Shown: piece by piece, positions 22,550 through 34,010 of the stretch
Position numbering within the stretch: position 1 is the stretch's first letter
Layout: each line of letters opens with the position of its first letter
Program-made: the position numbers and the translations under genes
The notes under the pieces: model-generated
Told to the model about the DNA's origin: nothing
The model's input: the letters and a program-made list of their open reading frames with translations, nothing else
Databases searched by the model: none
Assembly (NCBI RefSeq): GCF_024323335.1
Contig: NC_066584.1
Span: 236,511,494 to 236,575,493 of the forward strand
Reading direction: 5' to 3'
Length of the DNA: 64,000 nucleotides
From: Lathyrus oleraceus
Taxonomy: Eukaryota > Streptophyta > Magnoliopsida > Fabales > Fabaceae

Positions 22550-23331
22550 TAGCACTAGAGTCAATCAAGCATACCCCTAATGCCCATAGGTCTAGTATGG
22601 CCATCATGCTTCTGCTGCACAAAAGGATTTATTAGTGGATCAACAATATTATCAAGTGTATGTACTCTGCCTATTTTCACATCTCCTCTATCTATTATCT
22701 CTCAAATGAGGTGATAACTCCTAAGTATATGTTTGGATCGTTGGTGAGATCTAGGCTCCTTAGCTTGTGCGATAGCGCCATTGTTATCACAATAGAGATC
22801 AATGGGATCCATAATGCTAGGAACTATGCCAAGTTCACTAATGAACTCTTTGCTGCACTTGAGGCAACAATATACTCGACCTCGGTTGTAGAATAAGCAA
22901 TTGTATCTTGCTTTAAACTTTTCCAGCTCACAGCGCCACTGTTTAAGCAAAACACATAATTAGATTGCAATCTAAAGTCATCCCTATCTGCCTGGAAGCT
23001 AGCATCAGTGTATCCAATTACATCAAGCTCTTCCTGACCTCCATATATCAAGAATGGGTCCTTAGTCCTTCTTAAATACTTAAGGATATTCTTGACAGCT
23101 ACCCAATAAGTATCACCGAGATCAGATTGGTACCTACTCCTTACACTTAAAGCATACGAGACATCTGGTCGAGTACATAACATGGCATACATGATAGATC
23201 CTATTGCAGATGCATATGGAATCTTATTCATGCGATCCCTTTCTTCCTTAGTTGAAGGGGATTGTGTTTTTGACAGACACATACCATGTTGCATAGGTAT
23301 GAATCCTTTCTTGGAATCATGCATATTAAAG
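22550..23331 (-). pseudogene. Copia RT end and RNase H (fragment C)
   Basis: Minus-strand pol C-terminus. It reads FNMHDSKKGFIPMQHGMCLS, IPYASAIGSIMYAMLCTRPD, YALSVRSRYQSD, VIGYTDASFQADRD, LNSGAVSWKSLKQDTIAYST and TEVEYIVASSAAK. A frame change follows, and the RNase H end continues as KEFISELGIVPSIMDPIDLY, CDNNGAIAQAKEPRSHQRSK and HILRSYHLI. These are the standard closing motifs of copia pol. The catalytic YVDD region and everything upstream is missing. The lineage differs from A and B. Confidence 0.88.
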
Positions 23332-23741
23332 TTCAACCACTTCATCAGAAGACAAAAGTTTGGTAGAGAAAAATGAAAAAAAATAGTCGTAATGACAGTT
23401 TTCAATGCTTGAGTTTTTCTTGTGTTGAAGTTGAGAAATCAAAGTCTTTCACATTCAGCATACCTCGGGTTCCATCGAAGTCTGAAAATAGTAAAATGAT
23501 GGACACGACGAAGGAAGTTGAGCAAGGCCTAATAGCAAAAGATCCATCTCTAACATTTGTTGTTAAGGAATTAGTTGAGGAGCATCTAAGAACACCTTGC
23601 GATGTTGGTTCTTTGGAACAACAGGCTGATATATATCCCAGGAGACAGAGCACTAGAAAAAGCAAATTGATAGTTAAAGCATTGGAAAGTTTAGAAAATG
23701 AATTTTGGCATGTGCAGAAGTGGAAAAGGTTCGCATCTTAA
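23332..23741 (+). pseudogene. SANT/Myb-domain pseudogene, part 3 (C-terminus)
   Basis: The C-terminal exon piece of the SANT-type gene. An open frame (23373-23741) gives FQCLSFSCVEVEKSKSFTFS, IPRVPSKSENSKMMDTTKEV, EQGLIAKDPSLTFVVKELVE, and a basic ending PRRQSTRKSKLIVKALESLE then NEFWHVQKWKRFAS with stop TAA. The phrase RRQSTR...ALE.L.NEF is the family C-terminus as I remember it. The first 210 bases duplicate 20959-21169. Confidence 0.6.
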
Positions 23742-23975
23742 TATCTTATAATCAAAGTTGTTCACATCTTCATACAATTAGATTCGGGGATAAATTGTTA
23801 TGATAAATGAATTGTAAAATTTGGATACTAATGAGATGGGTGGCTTTGTTGTTAGAATGAGTGGATAAGATAAGTTTGACTCTATATTGGATCAAAGTGA
23901 GGCATTATCAAAGATCATATAGCAGAACAATAAAAGTGGTAATTGTTTTTTTCATTTAGCAGCATATTTTTAAGA
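23742..23975 (+). repeat. Direct duplication, left copy (downstream flank of SANT gene)
   Basis: About 234 bp after the SANT stop codon, from aatatcttataatcaaag to gcatatttttaagag. A copy with about 10% differences is at 25487-25720. Between the two lies about 1.5 kb of inserted repeat DNA. Confidence 0.8.
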
Positions 23976-25486
<1,511 letters not shown>

Positions 25487-25516
25487 ATATTTTATAATCA
25501 AAGTTGCACACATCTT

Positions 25517-26119
25517 CATACAATTAGAATTCGGGATAAATTGTTATAATAAATGAATTGTATAATTTGGATCCAATAAGATAAGTGGCTTTGTTGTTGG
25601 AATGAATGGATAAGATAAGTTTAACTCTTTATTAGATTAAAAGTAAGGCATTATCAAAGATCATTGAGCATAACAAAAGTGGTAATTGTGTTTTTCATCT
25701 AGAAGCATATTTTTAAGAGGGCACTATCAACGACAAGGCTTAAAAATGCATGATCCCTAAATTTTATATCAATTGAAATTTAATTGATTACCCCTCCAAT
25801 TTTGCATTTCCGGAGATGCATCTCTAGAATAATTTGATAAAACACTTACCTGCATGATCACACAATCATACTTATTTTCTACTCCAAACCCTCACCAAAA
25901 ACCAATCCATTTTCACTCCAAATTTTCAATCTTGTGTTTCATCACATCAAATGGAGCAAAAGAAGCTGTAATTTCAGATAAAAATTATTTATTTAAAGCC
26001 TCATTTTTTAGGTCCATATTTGTTTGCAACTTCTATAAATTTAAGGGACTTTGTTTTTTATTTCATACAAATAAAATATGTCTCAAATATCACAAATAAA
26101 CATCACCTGGTATGTCACA
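25517..26119. other. Right duplication copy and AT-rich flank
   Basis: The first 200 bases finish the right copy of the 234-bp duplication (to 25720). The rest is AT-rich with a small palindrome (gagatgcatctc, near 25814). An 81-codon open frame (25854-26099) shows no domain. Confidence 0.5.
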
Positions 26120-26503
26120 TGTAACACTCCAAATTCGATTAATTAATTTAATTGAATTATTTAGATTTTTATTTAGTTATTTAGTGTTTGGGGTGCCTTT
26201 AAAAAATTTGGTGATTATATATGTTGTTGGGGTGTAATGGTAATGGTAGGGTGTGGTGAGAATATAGAAGTTTGGTAGAATAATTAGAAAATAACAAGAA
26301 TATTAATATTTTTAATTAATTTTGAAAATAAATAAAAATAAAAATTTGTGGCTTTATATTAAAAATTATTTAATTAATTATATAATAGAGAAAGTATGAG
26401 TTAGTAGAGAAATAAGGGACAATGAGGATATTTAGGAAAATAAGTTAAGGATAGTAAATGAAATACATAAATGGAGAATTAAGTTTTATTTATAAATAGG
26501 AGT
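26120..26503 (+). repeat. LTR fragment interrupted by element D
   Basis: Begins TGTAACACTCCAAATTCGAT, a common start for plant LTRs, and runs AT-rich to aaataggag, where element D starts. The last 60 bases match 24474-24535, where the sequence continues without D, so D inserted into this LTR. The missing right part should lie beyond the window. Lineage not determined; Ty3/gypsy is likely from the start sequence. Confidence 0.55.
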
Positions 26504-28929
26504 GTAGCGATAAATTCATGATCATCAAGCTATGGATAAGCTAGACATCAATAAAACCAGAGTCGCCACCACACTTTTATTGTTTCCAAGGGAAAAGAGA
26601 AAAGTACGAACAAAATCCAAAAGTAAGAAGTTTTCAAATCAAAACTAATAAAATGCCAAAGATTACAAGTAAGGGGGTTGGTTACACAGAGGGAAGGTGT
26701 TAGCACCCAAAGTGTCATAGGTACTCATAGGGAGCCCTTTTTTGTGTGCATATGTATTTTGTACAAATGATGTTTACAAACAAACAGAATGAGGGATGAG
26801 AAAAGAATTCATTAATTATATTTTTGTGTTTGATAAGATCTTCGGACTTGTGTCTACGTACCAACATAAAAATGAGGGATCAAAACCTCGTAGTTCATGA
26901 TACAAATTTCAAAGTAGATGCATTGCTTTTATCAAAAATTAAACTTGAAAGGCACAAAGGCCTAAAAATGGTTTGAATGAGTTAGTTATTTTTTGGCTTT
27001 TGAAAGTTTAAGTCAAGTATAATTAAGTCTATTTACAAGTTTGATTAAGAAAAGAAGTTTGAAAATGCAATGGCATAAGGTCAAAGTTTCTAGTTTGCAA
27101 TGTGGTCAAAGTTTTGAACAAAACTACTTCAAACAAAGAAGATTTAAAAAAGGGAGGGAGAGATTTTGAAATTAAAGAAATGGGGAGGAGATGAAGAGAC
27201 TAATCCTATGCACAAAATTAAAAGTTAAGAGTTGAAAAGATCTAACCGATGGGTAGCAATCCAACATGCAAGAATGCCATATAGAAACCCCAAAATTCCT
27301 TGGATATTAGAATCAAGCAACAAACAATGCATAAAATATATCAATCTTGAAGAGCAAGACAACAAATAAAGATAGCCACATCCAAGCTTAGACATTCCAT
27401 GATCTTCTTCAAAATTAGCCCATGTAGTAGATGAATTCCACAAGTCACAAGTTCAAAATAACGGCTTCACAATGATCATGTTGCAGATGAACTCAAAGGG
27501 ATCTTGAATGATGTATTAAATGAAGTTTCAAATTGCAATCACTTGATTTCACAAAAATTGGCATTGGCCAAGTCCTTTAGCATATGGAGGTTGCCTAAAT
27601 TCTAAGTCCAATTTGTTCAAGATCAAGTCAACAGTCCACACAAAAGTGTTTTAGGGTTTTTGTTTTTATTATATACATTAATGGTCCAAGACCACACAAA
27701 AAAAATATACAAAATGGAATATATCACACAATATAGTCCAAGTGGACAAAGTTAAAATTGCATTAGCATAAACAATTAGAGTGGTATGAATAATGGCAAA
27801 TGAATAAAGACTAAAATTAAATGACATTAATGTAAATGACTTTAAATTGAAAGTTAGTTGTTAATGAGTTGGAAGTTAGTATTGTTTTGCTTTTGCTTTT
27901 TATCTCTTAGTCATTCTTTGGAGAACACTCAACCCACTTATCACAAGCATGGATCCTTGAACCAAGACATCTTCCAAAGGAAGGAAAAAATGACAAGTTT
28001 CCACACAATACCATGAAAGAGGGGAGACTTACAATCTCACTAACTAGAATGTTATGCCTTTTGTGTCACAAATTTAGCGCTATGTTAAGCAATTGTAATT
28101 GGACTTATGTAGAAGTCACAACTATTTAAGGTCGGGCAATAGAATTTTGGTGTTAATGCATGTTAGAGACATAGTATAATGGACTATGCTCATGAAACAT
28201 ACCACACACAAAAGGAATATGCAAAAGAGGTGACCTAATCTCATCCATACTTATGTTGATTTTTCAATCAACTAGCCTTAGGACTGTGAGATATCATAGG
28301 CCAAATGAAATGAATGCATAAAGAAGGAGAATGAGATGAAGAGGGAGTGGAATGGATCAAAACTCAAATTGGTCAAAGGAGGACTTTTACCAAATCAATA
28401 TCATCCATTCATTTTGGGAGATGGAATGTGCCTTCCATCAATCCCCTAAATCCAATGATATTAACTCGACAAAGTCAAATCAACATTGACCAAGGCCCAA
28501 CAACAAGAGTCAAACTCAAACAAGTGATCACAATTGGTCAACACAATTAATTGGAAATTATTCAATTTAAAAATACTAAAATAATACATTTAAATTAAAT
28601 ATGGTTTGTAAAATTCCTAAAACCTCATCAAAACACCAAAGAAATGGCCATGAGATTTATCATAGGTCAAACAAGGTCAAAGGACCTTGGAGAATTTTTT
28701 TTAGAATTTTTAAAGACTTAAAAATATTTTTAAACAATTAAAAACAAACACAAAATCAATTAAAGCATGAAAAATATTAATAATGATCCAAAAAATAATT
28801 TTAATTTAGAATATGAAAGAGGAAATTTTTTGGTGAAATTCTCATATTTTTTGGATCAATATTAAAATTAATATGAATTAATGAAAGTAAACTAATTAAA
28901 ATGAAAATAAGAAAATAGCAAAAAAACGT

Positions 28930-28977
28930 GGACCACTTGATCTCCCTCATTAATTGAGGTGGCATATCAAGTGGTCC
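28930..28977. repeat. Nested inverted repeat in D LTR
   Basis: GGACCACTTGAT (28930-28941) is mirrored by ATCAAGTGGTCC (28966-28977), and inside the loop CCTCATTAATTGAGG (28944-28958) is itself palindromic. A second inverted repeat, CCGGAGTT-gt-AACTCCGG, follows at 29098-29115. Confidence 0.85.
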
Positions 28978-29659
28978 TCGGCGCGCTTTCCACCATGGAC
29001 TTAAGTCAATGCGCCACAGGGATGATAATCAGAACCAACGCGTGAGATTAAAACATTTCAACTAGATCTTATGGCTGGGAGACGTGCCAACGCACCACCG
29101 GAGTTGTAACTCCGGTCTTCTTCTCCGGTGGACCTCGCCGGACTGGTCCACCCTCAACCATCACCAAAATAAAAAAGGAGGACATGATCTGAAAGAAAAA
29201 ATGGCATAGAGCACGAATCTGACCTCAATTTCAACTAACTCCAAATATATAAAAAGATATGAGGAGTTGAATTTTGAGGTGTGTGAATTGAGTTGCTTCG
29301 ATTTAACCTCTAAGCAACTCAATCTTCTTGCCTACATTGTTAGGACTTCAGACAACCAAAGATCCAAGAGATTTGAGTGAGAATCGAAGAGATGAAGTTT
29401 ATTGAAAATTACCTTCAATGCTGTGCAAAATTTGATGTTGCTTGCTTCAAACACGATCTGATCACACTTGAGAAGCTAGCAGGAAATGATTGGAGAGGTT
29501 ACAAGGCTGTGGATCCTGGAGTTCTTGAATCTCTAACAGTTGAGATTCAAACTCAAATTTCAAATTGAAATTTCTCAGGTTTTCCTTTAGAATGAGAGGG
29601 TTTGAATTGGGGAGCAAAGCTGGCGTGCAAGGTGTGATTCAAATGAGCTCATAAGCCTT

Positions 29660-29668
29660 CTATTTATA
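29660..29668 (-). promoter_or_regulatory. TATA box of element D LTR
   Basis: Minus strand TATAAATAG, about 1.5 kb into the LTR. It puts the U3 region at about 31179-29640 and leaves a long R-U5. Confidence 0.55.
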
Positions 29669-31179
29669 GCCAATTGAAGTGTTATTTGCACACTTCAAAA
29701 TCTATCCAAAATTGACAATGTGAATGGCACGAGTGCATGGGCATGTACAGGCCCATGATGCAATGCATTAAGGTCCAAAATGATTCATGTTGAAGTCTGA
29801 ATGAAGCTTGAATGGCAAGGCAATGTGAACTGAAGTTTGTACATTTGATTCTTTCCAATGGTGCAACCCTGGTAAAGCCATGAGAAGACCTAGCAATCTT
29901 TGTCCAAAATGCATGAACTTGGGTTCTTTGGAAATCTTGGATCAAGGGGAACAAGTTTGATGTTCAATACTTTTTCATTTAGAGCTTGTATCATGGTGAA
30001 TTTTAAGGTGGAAGTTTGGAAATTTCAACATGTTGAAAAATTTACTAAGTATCAAGCCATATATCTCAATATTCCACCTTGCTTAACTTTTTGTGTGAGC
30101 TTCAAATGAGAAGCGTTTCTTAATAAAAGTTGTATCTATTTCAAAGGCCTTCAAAATGGTCACCAATTTCATGTCATTTGGACTTAGAATGATAGAGTTA
30201 TGCATTTTTGAAGTTTGGAAAAATCACTTGTTCAATGGTATAGGTAAAAAATGACCTATAATGTAACTTCATATCACATGCTCATAAAAGTTGAATTAGC
30301 TCCCACTCCAGACATCAAAGTTGAAGTAGACATATTAAATTTAATTGTGCAACTTAGAAATATTTCATCTCATAAAAATTGAGCAAGTTATGGCCTTGGG
30401 AAGTTGACTTTCAAAGGGTTTAGACAAAATGACCTATAATATTTCAACATAGAAAATGACTTTCCAAGTAAAACTAGCTCTAGGTATCAACATGAATGTT
30501 GTTTGGAATGTCATTTAGAGTAAATTTTCTCTTGAAATCATTTTCATATGGTGAAAAGTGTAGGAGATAGGGTCTAGGGAGACCCAGTTTTGATCAGATG
30601 AATTCATCTGGCCAACCACCATCAACCAACTTGCTAACCTTTAATTCTTTGGACTTTCTTGGTTCATGGTAGATCATATATGCATAATATGATGAATTTT
30701 TAAGTGTCCCTTGAGAAATTTGACCAAATGGTGAGATAGCTTGTTGGAGAAGTTACTTAAGATACTCAGTCAAACTAGGATTTCCAAGGCAAATCACCCT
30801 CAATCTCTTGAAGAATGCTTGATCAATATGACATGTAAAGGTCATTGGGACTCATATGTGATGCTTGTAACCATTCTTGGATCAATCCATGGTTATGCTC
30901 TTTGTCATGAGGGTCTCAAACCCTAGATATGAACTTGATAAATCAATGGGATCATGCCCTACCTACAAAAGAGTTAGGCAAATGCAAAGACATATTTTTG
31001 GTATTTTGATTAGTAAAATGATAATATACAAGTATGATACAATCACATAGTTCTTGGTGATCTCTCCCAAAACAAACCCAATGAAAGATGAGCAAGGAGA
31101 ATGCCGAGGTATGATCCCAATGCTAATGCTTATGGTGAAATTGCATGAGGGATCTTAGGGTCAAAATTGGGGTCTTACA

Positions 31180-31192
31180 GCTGCCCCTATTT
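31180..31192 (-). other. Polypurine tract of element D
   Basis: On the minus strand AAATAGGGGCAGC directly precedes the 3' LTR start. Confidence 0.7.
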
Positions 31193-33842
31193 AAGGACAT
31201 TCTAACTGAGGAGGCGAAGGTTAAAATCTTCATGTCGACTCAGTAGAATGGGCTTAAATAACAACATATAGAAACAAATTTTGGTCCCTAAGAAACCTCA
31301 TGATGCATATGATATGAATGTAAAAGCGAATTCTTTGTGGGGAAATATTGCCACAAAAGGAAAAAGAAATCATAAAGACTGAAAGTCCGCAGGAGTATAA
31401 TGCATTCCATAAGGAAAACTCACTGGGGAGATAGAGACTCTGGGGGAAAAAGGAGTTATGGCGTCGGCCAGGCTACGACTTAAAAATGCTGGGGGACTAG
31501 AGGAATTCCATATAAAATGGAAAGACTCCGCCGGGGAACAACAACATCTGCAAGGGATACGAGTAAGTCAGGATAAAACTGAAGTACTTGAATCATGCAG
31601 GAGAAGCGATTTCACTAAGGAAACACACACTTAACTCAACTGTGGAAGAAATAAACTTCAACACAGGAGGAGCAAAAAATCTATTATCTACTACCTGTTA
31701 CTGGGTGAGGAGATAATAAAGATCTGACAGAGAGGACACCCGTCATCGTTTAGGATGAACATATCAAGGATGACTCACTGGGATCCGCCAGGAGAGAGTA
31801 TTCATTATCGGTTACTGGGTAAGAATAACTTTAGTGGGGAAAACTGCAGAAAATAGGATTTACAACTACCAGTTACTGGGCAGAAGACCAAAGATGAGAG
31901 TATCCATCATCGGTTAGGATGAACATATCAAGGATAAACTCAACAGGGAAGAAAATCCGTCATCGGTTAGGATAAACATATCAAGGATAAACTTGCCTGT
32001 GACTGTTAAGGAGGATACCCGTCATCGGTTAGGATGAACATATCAAGGATATACCAACTGAACAAAAAGAAGTAGGGATTACATCTATCGAATGCTGGAT
32101 AGAAGACCACAAAGAGAAGGAAACTCGTCATCGGTTAGGATGAACATATCAAGGATTAACTCTTTGGGGAACCAAAATAGGGATTACAACTACCTTTTTA
32201 CTGGATAGAATACCATAGGATGAGAATATCCGTCATCAGTTAGGATGAACATATCAAGGATAGACTCAGGCAGTGGAAGGAAAAATATCCGTCATCAGTT
32301 AGGATGAACATATCAAGGATATACTTCCTGGGGAATCAGAAACAAATGAATCGACTGGGGATTCCACTGCCGGGAAAACTGGGATACCTTTGTCGGGTAT
32401 TGGGCAAGGAGTAACAAACTGCCAACTAAGAAGAATATTACCAGTTACTGGGTAACAAACTCTTAGAAAACTCGAAGCATCTATCTAGGCACGATCTAGA
32501 AAGAAAGAGTCAATCAAGACTCAACCTAATGAGGGTATAACTCAAGGGGAATGATTCCATCCAGATAATCAACTGGGGAGGAAACTGAAGTAATAATCAT
32601 CCATGAGGGAACAACTCTGTGGGGGAAGAGAAGAAAGGTTAAAATCTTTCTGCTTAAGGGGCCGACCTTCTATAATTGAGAGAAGACAGACACCGAACTT
32701 GTATGGGGATAAAGTACCGCCATAACAGAGAATGAGAATCTCAAACCAACAAATTAATCAAATATGATGATGCAAATATGCAATTATGAAATTATATGAA
32801 TGTATGTGTATATGTATATATGATGACTATGTTGACAAAATGATCACAAAGGATACAAAGGTGTCGCAAAGAATTTAAATCATCAGTATAATCCTCGGTC
32901 AATCCACAAAAAGAGGGAGACAACTGCTGGAGAACAGAGAGATCAACAACCCAAGGGCTCAAATCTAGCCGAGGGAGGAGGTCAGATGAGGAGAGGAATC
33001 ATCATCGAGTCTGCAGGGAATTTTAGGTCAATGCCATATTAAATGGGAGACAACCATACAGAAGATGAACACAAATAGCTTCTCAGAAACCAAGAGGAAA
33101 CTCTGACTGGGAGCAAGTCGGGTGGTGACTGGTGAGGAAACCAACATGATCTACTAGGGAAGAACATCTTACTCTGTTAAAGATCAACCCTGCTGAAGAA
33201 ACACAAACTCCGTTGGGGAACACAGAAACTCTGTCGGGGAAATAACACGCCGCAAGGTACTGAATCAACCAACTCGACTGGGGAAAAGAATTGAAACTCC
33301 ACTAGGGATCAAAATACTCCGCAGGGGAACCAGATCAACACAAACAACTAGAGATACCCGAAGGGTTAACTGCTCGGGGAACCTTTGATGTTTCGCATTT
33401 AAGACTTGTTGTTCTTCGAAATGCTGTTGATGTTTCTTTTTAATTGCTTTTGAGAAATTCTTGCTTTTATACATTTAAAGAAAAATGATTTTGATTAAAA
33501 AAATTTAAATTTCCAAAATGATTATAATAAAATTTAAACTATTGGCTGATGTAAATAAGAGTAGAAATAATTGGATAAAGACTCAACTTTATTTGATAGA
33601 ATGGTAGTCTGTAAATGACAAGACTCCATAGATTTTTACAAAGTTGAAAATGGTAATTTACATGGAAAAGGGTTAAATTGAATACAATTGATCCTTAATC
33701 CTTCTACCATTTTTGATATCCATTATGCTCTTAACCGCTACTATGATGATGAATCGACGTCAACCCTTATGCTCAACCAAGGTCTTCCCGATACTGGTCG
33801 ATCAGCAGACTACAGTTACTTGCCATAATACCTAATTTTTGC
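31193..33842 (-). other. 3' untranslated region of element D with dispersed repeats
   Basis: About 2.7 kb without coding capacity between integrase and 3' LTR. On the plus strand it is purine-rich with many ctggggaa-type phrases. At 31742-32330 a roughly 28-base phrase (catcggttaggatgaacata then tcaaggat) occurs seven times at irregular spacing, and a second phrase (taccagttactggg-like) is mixed in. A repeat-bearing, fast-changing 3' region is a known property of Ogre-type elements and has been proposed as a source of satellite DNA. Confidence 0.75.
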
Positions 33843-33991
33843 ATAAGTTGCCCCAAGGTGGGGTACTCAACTTATCGGGAAATTCTTTCTGTTTTTATGT
33901 CTCTAATTTTTTCCTGGATCGCCCTTTCGGGTTTTCAATCCACAGAGACGCTCATTTTTGCCTAAGCCGCCCTTACGGGTTTTCAACTTAG
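33843..33991 (-). ncRNA. Triple stem-loop element after integrase (D)
   Basis: Three consecutive two-tier stem-loops on the sense (minus) strand, starting 20 bases after the integrase stop. SL1 33991-33962: outer CTAAG/CTTAG, inner CCC-GTAA-GGG. SL2 33942-33915: outer TGGAT/ATCCA, inner CCC-GAAA-GGG. SL3 33875-33843: outer ATAAGTTG/CAACTTAT, inner CCCC-ACCTT-GGGG. Each is followed by an A-rich string ending in a TTAG or TGAG-like phrase. The same three occur in element E with paired changes. Function unknown; the type label reflects a predicted RNA structure, not a known RNA family. Confidence 0.6.
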
Positions 33992-34010
33992 CGAGTTGTT
34001 GTTTTCTTTT

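Larger units (their letters stand above)
21170..23331 (-). mobile_element. Copia fragment C (3' half, minus strand)
   Basis: The 3' end of a Ty1/copia element on the minus strand: pol C-terminus (23331 down to about 22550), a purine tract, and a complete 1371-bp 3' LTR (22540 to 21170). The 5' LTR, gag, protease, integrase and most of RT are absent. The inner end breaks in the RT/RNase H connection (FNMHDSKKGF) and joins directly to a duplicated piece of the SANT gene. Confidence 0.88.
26504..31179 (-). repeat. 3' LTR of element D
   Basis: On the minus strand it starts TGTAAGACCCCAATTTTGAC and ends ...TTTATCGCTACA; 4676 bp. It has a TATA box at 29660-29668, a GC-rich zone with inverted repeats (28930-29140), and, near the end, the block with ctacgaggttttgatccc and ggtacgtaggca plus a nearby ggtgctaacacc-like segment, both also seen in E. 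Short open frames inside are not genes. Confidence 0.9.

Noticed and set aside
25854..26099. 81-codon open frame
   Set aside because: Phe/Lys-rich AT-biased translation without motif or context.
28347..28550. Possible small gene in the D LTR
   Set aside because: Lies in an LTR, no domain, and no support from the partial second LTR, which does not reach this part.
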